A stretch of 64,000 nucleotides of DNA from positions 7,920,736 through 7,984,735 of the forward strand of contig OY811979.1 in NCBI GenBank assembly GCA_963681505.1. Direction: 5' to 3'. Position numbers and translations under genes: made by a program. This document shows positions 21,525 through 34,135 of this stretch, one piece after another; position 1 is the stretch's first letter, and every line of letters begins with the position of its first letter. The notes under the pieces are model-generated. The model was not told where the DNA came from and did no database searches. It saw nothing but the letters and a program-made list of their open reading frames with translations. The stretch comes from Eunapius fragilis. Lineage: Eukaryota > Porifera > Demospongiae > Spongillida > Spongillidae.

Positions 21525-22870
21525 TCACATTGACCTGCAATCTTTGCGTTCACTTTTGTCGATTATCATGCGAGCTACATGGAACCGCCGCTGGCAAATA
21601 TCACATTGAATCATTTTTGAGCCATCATTAATATGCCGGCACATACAGCATACTGGTATGTTCTTCCTGATAGATGCCTTAGGAAGTCTAATTGCAGAAG
21701 TTGGAAAGGCAGTCATCACTCCGTCCTCAATACTTTTCAAAATATGCTTCCTCATTGCGTTCTGTTTATACAATAGAACTGCTGGATCTTGTGCATTAAA
21801 TGGATGTGATATATGCCAGAGCAAATAATCTACAGTCATGTGATCCTTCCTGCAGTTGAACATTTACAAACTCAACAGAAAATTGGTTTTTTTTTTGTGT
21901 TTGAAGTAGGGCACTCATAAGCTTCAGGGTAGGCTTGGGAAGCTCTTTACCTCAGTCCATTGCAGTCAAAGATTTTGATGCTGGCTTTTTGGCAACCAAC
22001 AGTTAATAGAGCAATCCAATGATTTTTATTCACATTTATGATCTGCACAACTGCTCCTGTGGTGGAATCATGGAAAAATTCTGGCTAAGTGCAGGTGGTT
22101 GAAAGCCATCTATGAATGGGTGCTGCTGTTTCAGCATATATTGTGCAGCGGTGATTATTAGATCATTTAGCCAGCTTATTGGAGATGTAAGTATTACCTT
22201 GTTGAACAGTACAGATAGTAACCCAGGTGTCTTCATCATCGCAACTCAATTCTGCTGTTAAATCCATCTTGCACAAGGGTTTTGTGTGATCACCAGTAGT
22301 GCAAAAATGTCCTGGGTGACAACAAGCAGAGCAGGACGATTTGTTCTTTTTGCAGCAGCAATACTTTGCACTGTTGCATCTCGTTTTGCATGCACATGAC
22401 AATGATGCTTGGGTGTCCTAGAAAGGAGTTTTGTTGCTAGAAGATGGTGGTGATAATTTCATAGGTGATGCAGGTGTACAATTCTTGTTTTTGCAGTTAT
22501 CCCCTTTATGGCAGTGTGAGGTGCATTCAATTTTATTCTTCTTGCAAAGGCACCGTTGTGTGCTGCAGCCTGCTGTGCACTTGCACCTATTCTTTGAAAA
22601 TGCACTGCACGGTGTACTTTCTTTTGAAGCTGCTCGAAGTGACACACAAGTAGAATTTTCCCATCCTTTCACAGATAGACAGAAAGTCCATTCAAAAATT
22701 TCCAGATCACAAGCAGAGTAGCATTTATTCAACACACCTGACTTGCACCACAAGCGATACATGGCACATGCTATTCCAATCACCTGTACAATTATGCACG
22801 GCAATCTATTTGGGTCAGTGGAAGCCCAATCAATGCGAGGAATTCTCACAATATCATCAAGTCTGAGTTG
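21525..22870 (-). pseudogene. Inverted copy: integrase C-term, CXC, Ulp1 and PHD finger
   Basis: Minus-strand counterpart of 20114-21108, over 85% similar by eye. From 22860 down: RIPRIDWASTDPNRLP, the Cys-rich modules (KCTAGCSTQRCLCKKNK, ACKTRCNSAKYCCCKK), the Ulp1 segment WLNDLIITAAQYMLK and a catalytic-His NKNHWIAL block. After a further exon it ends in a PHD finger (CCMCRHINDGSKMIQCDIC). At least two frameshifts, and the DCG catalytic Cys block is not seen. Its presence shows the full domain order that the other copies only partly preserve. Confidence 0.7.
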
Positions 22871-22930
22871 GGATGCTTTTAAAAAGACTTCACGCTTGAA
22901 ATAAAGTTCAAAGAGGATGCCAGCCCAGTT

Positions 22931-23590
22931 TTGTGCAAACTCCGCGTCGTTCTATTTGCCATTCAAGATGACTTGGTGCAGTTCTATGATGTAGGAGTTG
23001 GAAAGGGGGTATGGAAACCTACCCTAACCCAGGAATTGAAAAGGGGGCATGGAAACCTACCCAATTCAATACTGGTCTGGAACACTTGTAGTCCCAATCC
23101 AGAAAGCTCCAGGAAGGAGTCGAAGCCTCAAATTCATGTGTGTGGCGATTACTTTGTCACAGTCAACCTGCAGTTGGAACCTCACCTGTACCCTATGCCC
23201 TTACCAGAAGATTTGATGCGAAAACTCAGTTGTGGATGTAGCTTCACCAAGATTGATTTGGCTGATGCAAATAATGCTGGGCCCAGAGAGCCAGAAGAGA
23301 CTCTCATCAGGGCATCCTCCAAATGAGACTTCCATTTGGGATCAGTTCCGTGCCAGCACATTAATGGACCTGCTCACCAGTGACCTATAAGGGGGGTGCA
23401 AGTCTACATAGATGATATCCTGTAAACACGAACTACAGAGCATTTGGAGGATCGTCGTGCCTTACTCCAACGTCTTCAAGACGCATTTCTGTCAATCTCC
23501 GTGAACTCTGGGTGTAAGAACACAACATATACTAACCATCATTTTATTCGGCTACTCATGCTGGGCATTTAGTTCGTCGTGAGTACACGT
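22931..23590 (+). pseudogene. Ty3/Gypsy RT remnant
   Basis: A fragment with CGDYFVTVNLQLEPHLYPMP and FTKIDLADA (RT fingers/palm, first catalytic Asp). After a frameshift come VYIDDIL (YxDD-type box) and HLEDRRALLQRLQDAF. Many stops. A 33-bp tandem duplication (GGCATGGAAACCTACCC) lies at about 22997-23062. Dead element, no LTR seen. Confidence 0.75.
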
Positions 23591-23599
23591 TAGACTTCA

Positions 23600-24106
23600 T
23601 TACTTTTTATTTCTAAAGAGCCAAAAACCGCTACATTCCAAACATCCATACTGGGTATGAACATTAAAATTTCAATTCCAAGTATAAAAATGGTGTCCAG
23701 GGATGCATTAATTACTTTGTAAAAATCACTGTAAATTTGTGGAAAAAAGATAGTAACGTTATTCTATCATGAAAACGAGTACAAGAGACCTGAATATACA
23801 GCACAAAAAAGACTTTTCCGTCCGTCTTTCAAAGACATATAATACAAGTCCTTTTAGGATCGGGCCGAGAAAAAGAAGCGTTTGGTGCTCTTAAAACAAG
23901 TCATGCGAACGTGCTAAGGGGCGACTCCAAACTAACGTCATTGTGATGTTTCATTATACCCCCTCCCATCGTAACGTCATAAGGCCGGAAGCCAGATTTA
24001 TTTTCTGTTCAATAATCTGATGTGCCTGATCCATTCCTGCCCAGGCAAGCCTCAGACGTAATCTTATTTGGTATTCATTGGTGAAGGGACAATATGTATT
24101 TATAGC
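23600..24106. promoter_or_regulatory. Upstream region of the PPM1D-like gene
   Basis: No coding signal or repeat. It presumably contains the promoter and 5' UTR. No TATA box or other diagnostic motif was identified with confidence. Confidence 0.3.
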
Positions 24107-25716
24107 ATGCCCAGCTTGACTCAAAGCAACGACAAATTCACAGTCAAGAAAATGCCGGCAAATACCATTTGCATAACCGCGGCGACCAACTCAGGTGGAA
24201 TGAAGCATATGGAAGACTACGTATCCGTCAAGTTGGCACCAAACGAAGAACTCCGTAAAGTACCCGAGTTGAGGGAGCAAACTTACGCGGCTGTTTTTGA
24301 CGGGCATGGTGGTAAAGAGGCCGCCAAGTACGCCCGAGAGAGGCTCTGGGACACCATTCAGAACCAACCAAAGTTTCTCTTCTCGGACACCGAGAGCATC
24401 TGCCAGGGTATACGCGACGCCTTTGAGTGCATGCACCTCGAGATGCTGCACCATAGAGGTAATACCCGTCGCTATGACGCTCTGTTTACACGAATCATGT
24501 ACTATAGTACTTAGCTGACGCCACCAACTTGTGTGCGCCTCTACTCTCTTATATCTTAGGCACTTGGAAACCAAACAAGATGGACCCCAGTACGGCCGGG
24601 ACCACTGTTTCGGCGGTCATATTCCGACAGGACAAGATTTTTGTGGCAAACGTTGGTGACTCAACGGCAGTTCTTGGTACGTGTATACGCCAAACGAGGT
24701 GTAGTCATCTTTTTCACGACCGCACGCACACACACACACACGCGCGCGCGCGCGCGCGGGCACACACACACACATACACACAACAGCTGTCAATAATCCA
24801 TGCAGACACATGCCTGGAGAACCAGCAGTCTTAGCCAAGGTTCTTACCAGGGACCATAAGCCAGGTGACCCATCAGAAGCTCAACTGATTGAGAGCTTGG
24901 GTAAGAAAGCCAACACACAGGGCCAGCTGTTGACAACAGATTGGTACTTCTCTCATTTTAGGGGGACGTGTTGCGGTGAGTAAGAGAGGTGTTCCTAGGG
25001 TGGTGTGGGAACGACGAGTGAGCGCAGAGCAAACAGACTGCATTCCTTTATTAAACCTGTCACGTTCCCTGGGTGACTTCTGGTCATACAACGCAAGGAC
25101 TCAGAAGTTCACAGTCTCCCCATGTCCTGATGTGTCTGTTGTGCCTCTTGACCTGAAGGAACAGAAGTTTGTGGTCATAGCCAGCGATGGCCTGTGGAAC
25201 GTTATGACTCCCAATGAAGTGGTGAGCTTCATTTGGAATTATGAGCACGACCTGATCCCACTGCACGATCAGGAGTCCAAGGATGTTGTCAGAGCACTCA
25301 TCAACGAGGCATTGCACAGGTGGAGGTCTAAAGGCCAGCTGGCTGACAACATAGCAGTGATCATAGCGTTCCTTAGTGACCAGCCACCTGCAACCACAAA
25401 AGACGTCAGCACCTCCAATTTGCAGGACGTCACAGCCCTTATCATGGACGCCACCAGTGAGGAGCTCCAAGCCACACCCCCACTTCACCTACCCCCAGAG
25501 CAGGACGCGGGCATCATTGAATGCACTTCTTCCTCGCAGTCAGGTAACCTATATTACTACAAGCAGACCCTGCCAGGTGGAACCATTGAGTATGAAACCA
25601 AAATTAAGCTTCATGGTAAGAAACACAAGCCACAGCACCATGGCTCCAAAAGGCGAAGGTCTGGGGAAGAGAAAGATGAAGTGGAAGGGGCTTGTGCAGC
25701 AACTGCTTGTCAGTGA
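24107..25716 (+). CDS. PPM1D-like: PP2C-family protein phosphatase, PPM1D (Wip1)-like
   Basis: Four exons join in frame: 24107-24458, 24560-24676, 24787-24900 and 24962-25716 (445 residues), all GT-AG with introns of 101, 110 and 61 bp. PP2C metal-dependent Ser/Thr phosphatase motifs appear in order: GGMKHMEDY (motif 1), FDGHGGKEAA (motif 2, metal Asp/Gly), TAGTT and VANVGDSTAV, DHKP, RSLGDFWSY, ASDGLWN (metal Asp) and ADNIAVI (last metal Asp). The insertion GVPRVVWERR and the SRSLGDFWSY context point to PPM1D rather than PPM1A/B. The C-terminal 100 residues are basic (KKHKPQHHGSKRRR), possibly a nuclear-localisation signal. In vertebrates PPM1D dephosphorylates DNA-damage-response proteins; that role here is inference. 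ATG 24107 was chosen as the first in frame. The gene appears intact. Confidence 0.92.
24719..24785. repeat. CA/CG microsatellite in intron 2
   Basis: ACACAC and CGCGCG runs inside the second PPM1D-like intron, close to the acceptor at 24786. Confidence 0.9.
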
Positions 25717-26566
25717 TGAGGGTCATCCCGAGTGGGGCAGAATTGTTAAAATGCGTTTAATCGCATGGGTGTTTCGGAGTGGACATTTAGATGTCCAATT
25801 GCAAATTTTAATTTTCCTAGCTCATTAACGCACTATTATATTCAAGGTCGATTTCTGTTATGACTCAATCTCACTGCGCCTCTCTATTGATAATTCCATG
25901 CATAGTAATAGCCTAAGCACAAACCCAAATCAACTGCATGCTCACATCCATTTCAACATACGGCGCAATGCTTCTAGTTATCACGTGCTCCATAATTCTT
26001 ATTTGGCGGACCGGCTACTTGTGAACTTCCAGGTGAGTTGTGACGATAAAATACAGAATCTAGGGGCATTGTAGAACATAGCTGGGTCACATCTCGAGAC
26101 TCGACGTCTAAGGCATCGCTGTTTAATAATTATCAACATCTTATGTTTTGCGATAGAGTTCCATTGCAGTCAGCTTACAATCAATTGCAGGGTGCATGGC
26201 GAAGAAATCAAAAAGAAGCATTTAAAACTCCCAATATTACAAAAAGTGCTTAAACTAGCATTTGGCATTGATGTAATCATTGATCATGTTGAGATCCACG
26301 GGCCTCCACCCACCGTCGTTCTGCAAACAATGTATGCTAAGTAGGGAGAGGGTGTTAGTACTGCTGGAAAGCTAGTACCATTCAGACGGTCCTACCCTAG
26401 AAGTGGAAAGTCCGTACATGTGATGTGAGTGAAGAACAAATTATAACTGAATTTAATAGCTTATTAGCTGAATTTTATAGCATGATCACATTAAGGTTTG
26501 CCACCATGTTGAGATGCTGGTTTTCGAAAGGTGGTACGAAGAAAAAATGCGACAAAACATACAGTT
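25717..26566. other. Intergenic, no gene seen
   Basis: 3' flank of the PPM1D-like gene. Short open frames only, with no motif or repeat partner recognised. Confidence 0.4.
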
Positions 26567-26849
26567 ACAAGTGTGATAAAAACATTCTCTATGCGAGAAG
26601 GTTGGTGTTATATAGGAATCAAAGGCGGTGGTGGTGTAAAAAGCAAGGGAACAAGGCTTTTCATTGAAAAGGAAAAATGAAATAGACCTATATTAGCATG
26701 TCGTCATGTTTAACTGTGTGTGCTAATATAGGTCTATTTCCTTTTTTCTTTTCAATCACAAGCCGTGTTCCCTTGCTTTTTACACCACCACCGCCTTTGA
26801 TTCCTATATACCACCAACCTTCTCGCATAGAGAATGTTTTATCACTTGT
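26567..26849. mobile_element. Palindromic MITE, copy b
   Basis: Palindrome of about 283 bp with arms AACATTCTCTATGCGAGAAG, TATATAGGAATCAAAGG and GGTGGTGTAAAAAGC plus complements, and ends ACAAGTG/CACTTGT. Arm sequence differs from copies a and c, but left and right arms still pair, including the AAAGGCGG/CCGCCTTT change. Confidence 0.9.
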
Positions 26850-26879
26850 TTCCTGCATTTTTTTGTGGATTTAGTATTG

Positions 26880-27335
26880 TATTTAGTTCTTGTAATGTTT
26901 GGGCTGAACACACGCAAAATTAATATGCATGCACTTGCCTGTGCCTCATTGTAACCTGCCACAGAAAATAATTTATGTTGGTCAGTATGGAATATATCCG
27001 CAAGGTATTCTCTAAGCATTACCAACTGACAGTTGCATTCTCAGTTATTAGGTAATGATTTGTTGCTGGAAGAACATTACTGTTCCAATCTCCTGAAGCA
27101 AAAAAAAACGATGCTTCATCAGCTTCATCATGCGAAAACACATTAGAAAAAAAGTCCATCCTCCAATGTCTACACAGAATGGATTATATACATGAAAGTT
27201 GATATGGACAAAAAAGCATAATTCCATGACCTTACGCTGAGATGGAGTCCCATAATAATAGACCATTGGAATCATGAAGTTCGCATCATTGCTTTTCCTC
27301 AGTGCATTCTTACTGACAACAAAAAAGTGCAATTA
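26880..27335 (-). pseudogene. Possible decayed coding DNA, unknown
   Basis: Two minus-strand stretches have protein-like composition. One (27318-27048, after an acceptor TTGTTGTCAG) contains ANFMIPMVYYYGTPSQR. The other (about 27020-26930) contains MLREYLADIFHTDQH. They need frame shifts to join and match no family I know. Low-confidence entry, kept because the spacing fits one ORF. Confidence 0.2.
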
Positions 27336-27619
27336 GTTCTGACACCTCAAACATTTAGACATTCTAATTCTAACTCACGCATGTGCCATTATAGAGCAAT
27401 TATCCATTAATTGTGTGAAACATTAGAGAGAGGATGTGGGCATAATATGCAGTAGTATTGTGCATTGCATAACGTGTATGTATAATGCTATCTTGTCCAA
27501 ATATCCAACTTCGCGCCCTATTCCTTGCAGATAAAAATGTCTTGGTACCTGTTGTAAGTTGTTTTTTTCTTTCCCCATTCTGATTTACCAGCTATATTAC
27601 AACTGTCGACAAACTGTGC

Positions 27620-28227
27620 TCAGGTGATAAAGCTGTTCAGTTCGTTATTGCCCTGTATGACATCTACAATAAATCTATACAAAAACATGCAACATGACAT
27701 TAAAATGGCACTCTTAGTAAGGCTGAAATCATATGAAACCATGCCAACCAACCCTGGTCCATTATACAAATGCACATTCTGATAGGTCCATAGAATAAGT
27801 GGTCCAATGCGGTGTCCAGTCAGCTCTAAAATAACCATACATCATGTGCATCAGTGCAATTTCATTAGCACAAAAAATGTTATCATGATAGATTTAAGTG
27901 CCCTCAAATTTAATGCCAGTGCAGGAAAATGAAGATGCTATATTTATGTATTTTATAAAATTGTAAACACTAGCATCAAGTTAAATGCACAATGCATATC
28001 TAAATTATGTACTGGGTTCAATGCACAAACATTTCATTACACATGTACCTTCAATACTGGACATGGCTCTTATTGGCACCTCGTTTAGGAATTTGAATTT
28101 GAATGTAGCATCATGCTCTGAAATAACACGATAGATCATAGCTAAGTATGGTGCATCAATGCATGATGTACAACTATCTAGGTCGAACATGCTAGAAGTA
28201 GCCAGAGTTTTCAATTTGTATGTCAGG
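27620..28227 (-). CDS. Two-exon unknown gene (3' part)
   Basis: Exons 28227-28049 and 27825-27620 join in frame (SIE|ELTG) across a GT-AG intron of 223 bp and end at a stop. The acceptor before 28227 (CTGCCCAG) implies more exons upstream. The product has hydrophobic stretches and Cys pairs (DSCTSC) but no domain I recognise. The clean splice phase argues for a real gene or a recent pseudogene. It has no visible link to the cluster upstream, except shared strand. Confidence 0.4.
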
Positions 28228-28656
28228 CTGGGCAGTAATCATTCCAATTAATATCAATTTTCGATATATTTCAGGGTACTTTATATTTTACATTTCATTG
28301 CATGATATTGACGTAATTCTTCATAATGATTTTATGCAAAAGCAAATTTAATATTATTTCCATATAATGACTTAAATTTTTCATTTAAATAATAATAAGC
28401 TTAGTGGCATACATGTACTATGTAGCTGTTTGTAGTATGCAATAAGATCGAAGAACCACCACATTGGACTGTATGCTATTACGAAGAAGGCCTTAAGTCC
28501 ATTCGACTCGAAGAAGTATATATGCAAAGATGGAATACGATTGTATGCATTCGGACATAAGAACACGAAAAAAGAGGAGATACCTCCCGCTATGTAAAGT
28601 AGTTATTAATATTACTGGTAGATAGGTAGATACATTTTTTGCTTGTTCTTTTGCGC

Positions 28657-28914
28657 TTAGTTATAACACTGAACAGATCGGAAGCCAGCGAAGTTATCCA
28701 TTATTGCTTCCGAATATAAACTTGGCTTGCTCATGTCGCCGTACGTGGTATGCATCCATTCACCTAGAGCTTCTTCTTTAAAGTAATCCATATCATCACC
28801 GTCAACTTCCTCGTCGATAATATATCTGATTTGCTTGAGCAACATCCGTGTTGAAAACGCTACCGCCACGCTTGATACATGTTTGCACCCATAAGTAGCA
28901 TACCTGGATTGCAC
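28657..28914 (-). CDS. Unknown ORF 3 of minus-strand cluster
   Basis: A frame of 85 codons; the first codon used may not be the true start. It is acidic in the middle (DEEVDGDDMDYFKEEA) and has no known domain. It begins 20 bp after the end of the ORF at 28934-29467, on the same strand, as part of a tightly packed set with the integrase remnant at 29512-30640. Confidence 0.35.
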   Translation of the reverse strand: MQSRYATYGCKHVSSVAVAFSTRMLLKQIRYIIDEEVDGDDMDYFKEEALGEWMHTTYGDMSKPSLYSEAIMDNFAGFRSVQCYN

Positions 28915-28933
28915 ATATTCTCCGTCGCTGTTT

Positions 28934-29467
28934 TCACTTGCTTATGCTTTCATAACCTGGTATCTGTACCTTTTGCAATCCACCATGTGTTCGCTGAACG
29001 AACTGTCGAATGCTTTTTGTGATATATGGATGCACCGGAAGAATGGCTATGTCTTTATACTTCTCAACATTGATGCTTGTTCTTAGCATTTCCCTGAACT
29101 CAATCGATAGATACTCTCTACCATCTGTATCTGAACCGCCGCATGAGTGTGCTTCTATTCTGCAAACCTTACAGTACAGTGTGCCCCATAACTTTGTGTC
29201 TATTACATTGCCACTCTCATCTACAGGAGATAATTCTGTGCATCCCACATCGGTGTCTTGTAATGCTTTTGCTAAGATGACTATTGGTTTGCATTTTGTG
29301 CAAATCGTGTCATCGCAATCTTCCATACAAATAACACAATCGTGGATCCTATTGCGAAGCGCGGCACTGTACTCAGATATGTAGTGATCAAAAACAAGAT
29401 CATCTGTTGGTTTGCCGTTGATTGCATTTACTATTCTTCGTCTCGCAACTGTTTCATACGATTCCAT
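28934..29467 (-). CDS. Unknown zinc-binding-like ORF 2 of minus-strand cluster
   Basis: An intact 177-codon frame. Residues about 40-60 hold CVICMEDCDDTICTKC, a CxxC-type cluster, and near residue 98 YCKVCRIEAHSC adds three more Cys and a His. Together they look like a zinc ribbon or treble clef, but no family fits. The frame starts 45 bp after the integrase remnant ends. It may belong to the same mobile or viral-like element. No signal peptide or membrane segment is seen. Confidence 0.5.
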   Translation of the reverse strand: MESYETVARRRIVNAINGKPTDDLVFDHYISEYSAALRNRIHDCVICMEDCDDTICTKCKPIVILAKALQDTDVGCTELSPVDESGNVIDTKLWGTLYCKVCRIEAHSCGGSDTDGREYLSIEFREMLRTSINVEKYKDIAILPVHPYITKSIRQFVQRTHGGLQKVQIPGYESISK

Positions 29468-29511
29468 TACTTGTGGACCATTATATTGGCAAATAATTCT
29501 TTAATAGAATG

Positions 29512-30640
29512 TTAACTTGCTTCTGTATCGAACGGTATAACCATTAGTTCTTCTCTTAAAAACCTGCTCGATGGTGTGTGCTGGTGAGTATCGTCTTGCT
29601 CCTGCATTCCACTGGGTCTTATCGTGTATTGTACTGGTTGATCAATCTCTCTATGTACCTTCGATATCTCGTATATGTTGACGGACCATACTGGATCAGT
29701 TGCTCGTCTTGCACCTCCTTCCAACTCACCGTCTCTGTAAAGGTATCTCACTTGCACTCCCATGTCTATTGCTGGTTCTTCTACTCCTATTGGTCTGTCA
29801 TCTGCAGGTTTAACACTTGGTGATGCAGTAACTGACGCTCGTTTAATCGCACCGTTTGGAGCAAGGCCTGTGAGGTGAGTAACAGATGCATTCAACCCTG
29901 CTATAATAGGTTTGAGGTTCTTTACCCAATTTGTCTCTCGCAGATACTTGGACGATGGTATTGGTGCTGGCGCGTCCTTATTCTTGCATGCCTGTTGCAT
30001 TCTTGAGTTCGATTGCATACTGAGGTGAGAATAGACGTTCACCCAATGTTCTGTTGAATCGTTCTACTATACCTTGTGCCTTGTGATTACCTGCATGGTT
30101 CGGCATGTATTATTTGCATTCCGATTGTCTGCATGTGTGCTGCTAGGTCACCTTTGAACTTACTGCTTTTGTCAACCATAAGCATCTTAGGTGGACGCAA
30201 TGGTGACCTACGGTATCATCGCATTAACAACCGCTTTTGATGTCCTCGTTTTTAACGATTCTGCTTCCTTATAGCGCGATGCGACATCAACAACACATAG
30301 TGCGAACTTATATCCACCGTCTTCTGGTAAGTACAACAAATCGGCTTGATGTGTGTTGTTTGGTTTATCGTCCTTGCTTCTCGTGTATGTTATCTTTCTA
30401 GGTTTGGGTAGATATATCTGCCATATCGGTTGCTTGCTCAACCATGTAATACATTGACTCTTTGGGACACCTACCAAGCTCGTAACAGCAGCTTTGCTGC
30501 GCCAATAGCTGGTAGTGGTAGGAGAATAATATGCATCATGAAGTTTTTTAACATTCTTCTGGGGTAACATCTTCTTGCAATCTAGCACGGACATCTCCTT
30601 TGATCTTTCTCTCTGGATCCATGTATAACCTGTTCCTCGA
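29512..30640 (-). pseudogene. Retroviral-type integrase (Polinton/KRBA-like class), decayed
   Basis: From about 30640 down: a helical N-terminal region, WRSKAAVTSLVGVPKSQ and WQIYLPKP. The core starts with HQADLLYLPEDGGYKFAL (first catalytic Asp) and VDVASRYKEAE. After a stop near 30205 come VDKSSKFKGDL and, after a shift, GIVERFNRTL (last Glu). The C-terminal domain (29512-30042) has NLKPIIAGLNASVTHLTG and YRDGELEGGARRATDPVW, a motif I recall from stand-alone integrases of cnidarians and other invertebrates. At least three disruptions. No LTR or RT accompanies it. Confidence 0.7.
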
Positions 30641-30922
30641 TATCCTGGACGCTAAGGTCGTGTGCAAACTTACTTGTGATGATAATTGGACCAAGGATTG
30701 GCATTGCTATTATAATACTATGAAATTTTATTTTTTCATCCTTATATACAAGTTATACAACTATAACGCCAGCCGCGTTCCGCGCAAGTAATAGATCCAA
30801 AGGGCAGTCTCAATGACAGCAGCAAAATGAACGCAATTACACAGTAGCACACAATATGTACCTACGCTCATACACCACACTTAGCATATACATGTCCAGA
30901 CGTCTGGCACCACATGTTACAT
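30620..30922 (-). mobile_element. Putative LTR at the 3' end of Gypsy element
   Basis: On the minus strand a purine-rich tract (AAGAGGAGGAA, about 30934-30924) precedes TGTAACATGTGG at about 30922, the expected LTR start. A TATATAAGGA TATA-like box lies at about 30745. The far end is not defined because no second LTR was found at the 5' side. Confidence 0.45.
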
Positions 30923-30957
30923 TATTCCTCCTCTTGGAAAGAGTGTGTTCCCACACA

Positions 30958-33900
30958 TCACAATATATCAACGTCATCTGGAAGGGAGATTGGATCCCCA
31001 TATCTCACTGGTGGCCTTGTTTGTCTGGTAGACCGCCGAACCGCTGCAGGGCTAGGGGCCAGTTGCCCAGGCACTTGAGCTACTGGAGCGGGTGGATTTG
31101 CTTCTGGTGGCCCAGGCACTTGAGCTACTGGAGCGGGTGGAATCTCTTCAGGTGGACCAGGCAATTGAGCTATTGGATCCTTTGGGGCTTGGTCTTTAAC
31201 TTCAGTTGATGGCATCCAGACCATTTCCTCTTCCAAACTGTCCTCCACAAGGTCCATTCCATTCCTATTACCAGATATAGGACCAACAGGTAAGATTTTA
31301 TTCCTTGCCCCTTCAACCTTATCCTCCCCCTTAGCAGGCTCAGGTACCTTACCAATAGGTGCTCGCTTCAAGCGATTAAAATGAACCACCATTTTCTTCC
31401 TGGGATTTGTGCAGTCTGCTATTCTATATACTGTCGGTCCAATAACCTTTACCACCCTATAAGGTCCATGCCATGGTTTGTGGAATTTACATGACAGACC
31501 CCTGGGTATAGCAGGACAATGCAGAAAAACCATGTCATTTACATGATATGAATCACCTTTGACATGGCAGTCATACACGTCTTTCTGGTGGAGTTGTTTC
31601 TTACGTGAATATTCCCTTACTCTTGCATAGGCTTGCTGCAACCGCCTCTTCAATTCCCGGCAGTACTGATGTTCTGATGTATAGCTCTCTACAGGAAGTG
31701 AGTACATCACATCTTCTGGTAACCGTGGATATCTTCCAAACATAAGGAAGAACGGAGTGGTCCCTGTAGTTTCATGCTTGCTTGTCCGATAGGCAAGCAG
31801 CAACGTTGGGAGCTGTAGATCCCAATCTCGCTTGTTATCGGAAACAGCCATACTGAGCATGTCAATTAACGTTCTGTTACAACGTTCCACTAGGCCATCC
31901 GACTCAGGATGATAAGGTGTGGTACGAGTCTTCTTCACACCTAACAGTTGGCAGATGTCTCTGATAAGTCCCGACTCAAAGTTCCTCCCCTGGTCTGTGT
32001 ATCGACAAATAATTTCATTTACAACCACCTGAGTAATCGAGCTTGCTTCCATGTCAGCTAAGGGGAATGCTTCCTTCCACTTCGTGAAACAATCACCTAC
32101 AACAAGTATGCATCAGTTACCTCGTGGGGTTACAGGCAAAGGTCCAACAATATCCATGGCAATTCTTTGCAAGGGTCTTTCTGCCAAGCTGAGCTGCAAC
32201 TGTGCTCTGTTCTTCACCGGTGACTTCCTTGAGTTACACACAAGGCAGTCTGCACACCACTTATCCACTTCCTTCTACTGCCCTGGCCAATAAAAGCGAA
32301 CGCATACCTTCTCCAATGTCTTTTTAGCCCCTAGGTACCCTGCTATACAGGAATCATGGAGACTCCCTAACACTTCAGGAACCAGGGCAGCTGGCAGGAT
32401 AAGTTGCAACCTCTTATTTTTCCCCCCACCCTGAATATCTTCCCATTGGTGATAAAGAATACCATCCTTAACCTCTAAGTTACCCCTCTGGGTCCACAGG
32501 GATTTGAGTTTCCAGGTTGAATTTGGTGGACATTGCTGTGGAGTGATGCCCGATTCTACCCACTCCATGACAGCCCTGAGATTGGCATCTGCTTCCTGAA
32601 GATTTCTGGTATCCTGGTTGGGCCACACAGGTAGAATGGAAACTTCAGCTGCCATCATGACTTCTTCCTCTTCCTCAAAGTCAGTGCAACTAAAATCCAG
32701 CCCACATTGACGGCACTGTCCACGAGAAAGAGCATCTGCATTACAATGCTGCTTACCTGGTCAATGTACTACTTCATAGTTGAACTCAGCCATCCCCTCC
32801 AGCCATCTTGCCTCCTGGCCGTCTGGCTCTTTGAAACTATGAGGTCACTGCAATGCACTATGATCAGTTTGCAATACAAATTTCCTTCCGTAAAGATAAG
32901 GTCGGAAATGGTGTGATGCCCACACCAAGGCCAACATTTCTTTTCGTGTTGAACAATAGCGTCGCTCAGCTCTGGTAAGTGTTCGGCTTGCATATGCAAT
33001 GACATGCTCCCTTTCCCCAACAACTTGTGATAAAACAGCGTCCAACCCATCATCGCTTGCATCAGTGTCTAGCACAAACTTTGCACGAAAATTAGGCAGA
33101 ACAAGAACTGGAGCAGATGTCAGTACTTTCTTAAGCTCAAGAAATGCATCCTTGCACTGCGGGGTCCACACCCAATCTCTATCTTTACATGCTAATGCAT
33201 GCAAAGGAGATGCGATGTGTGCAAAGTTTCTGATAAACCTGCGGTAGTATGATGCTAACCCTAAAAAGGACTGCAAATCTTTTAGACTAGATGGAATAGG
33301 CCAGTCTGCAATGCATCGAATTTTTTCAGGGTCTGTCTTTACCCCTTTTTCAGAAACCACATGTCCTAGATAACAAACACTGGTCTGTAGCAAATGACAT
33401 TTTGAAGGCTTGATCTTTAGCCCAGCATTTCTAAGGTGGGCAAACACCTCCCCAAGTAATGTCAAATGCTCTTCAACACTTCTACTATAAACAATAATAT
33501 CATCAAGATACACTAAACAGGATGACCAATGCAAACCAGCTAGAACCCGTTCCATTAACCTTTGAAATGTAGCAGGGGCATTGCATAACCCGAAGGGCAT
33601 GACCCCAAACTGATGAAATCCAAAGGGGGTAACAAAGGCGGTCTTTTCCTTGTCTTTTGGATGCATTTCTACCTGCCAGTAGCCACTGGCTAGATTATAT
33701 CTAAGGTTGAGAAATAGCAAGCCCCATCCAATGCATCTAGTGTTTCATCTATTCTAGGCAAAGGTTGTGCATCTTTCTGGGTATTTTGATTTAAATCAAT
33801 ACAAAATCTGATACCCCATCTTTTTTCCAAACCAGTACAATTGGGGATTCCCATGGACCTGTACTTGGTTCTATAATACCATTATCCAGCATGTCATTCA

Positions 33901-34135
33901 ATAACTTACGCACTTGTGAATGCTGATGAAATTGTAGGCGTCGTGCACGTTGGCAGATGGGCTGTGTATCCCCAGTGCGTATATGATGGTAGAACAATCT
34001 GGTATGGCCAAGATCATCATCTGATAGAGCAATGATGTCCTTGAAGTCACGAAGCAACTCTTTGGCTCGCTGTCTTTCTTTATCCCCAAGTGTGACTGCC
34101 TCCTCCAGCATTGTTTCTATCCTTTCTTCTAACAG
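30958..34135 (-). pseudogene. Ty3/Gypsy pol (RT, RNase H, integrase), decayed
   Basis: In order on the minus strand: RT start (34111-33791: PICQRARRLQ, GIIEPSTGPWESPIVLV); RT core (33720-: ASGYWQVEM, FGLCNAPATFQRLM, YLDDIIVYS box); RNase H (VLDTDASDDGLDAVLSQ ... LVWASHHFRPYLYG); linker with H2C2 (32658-32280: LHDSCIAGYLGAKKT, CADCLVC); and integrase (DIVGPLP, TDQGRNFES, HPESDGLVERCNRT, then PWHGPYRVVKVIG as GPY/F motif). Stops at about 32277, 32112, 33785 and elsewhere break it, and a short deletion precedes TDQG. Gag and protease are missing upstream of about 34135. A Pro/Ala tandem stretch (about 31020-31160) ends the ORF. Confidence 0.9.
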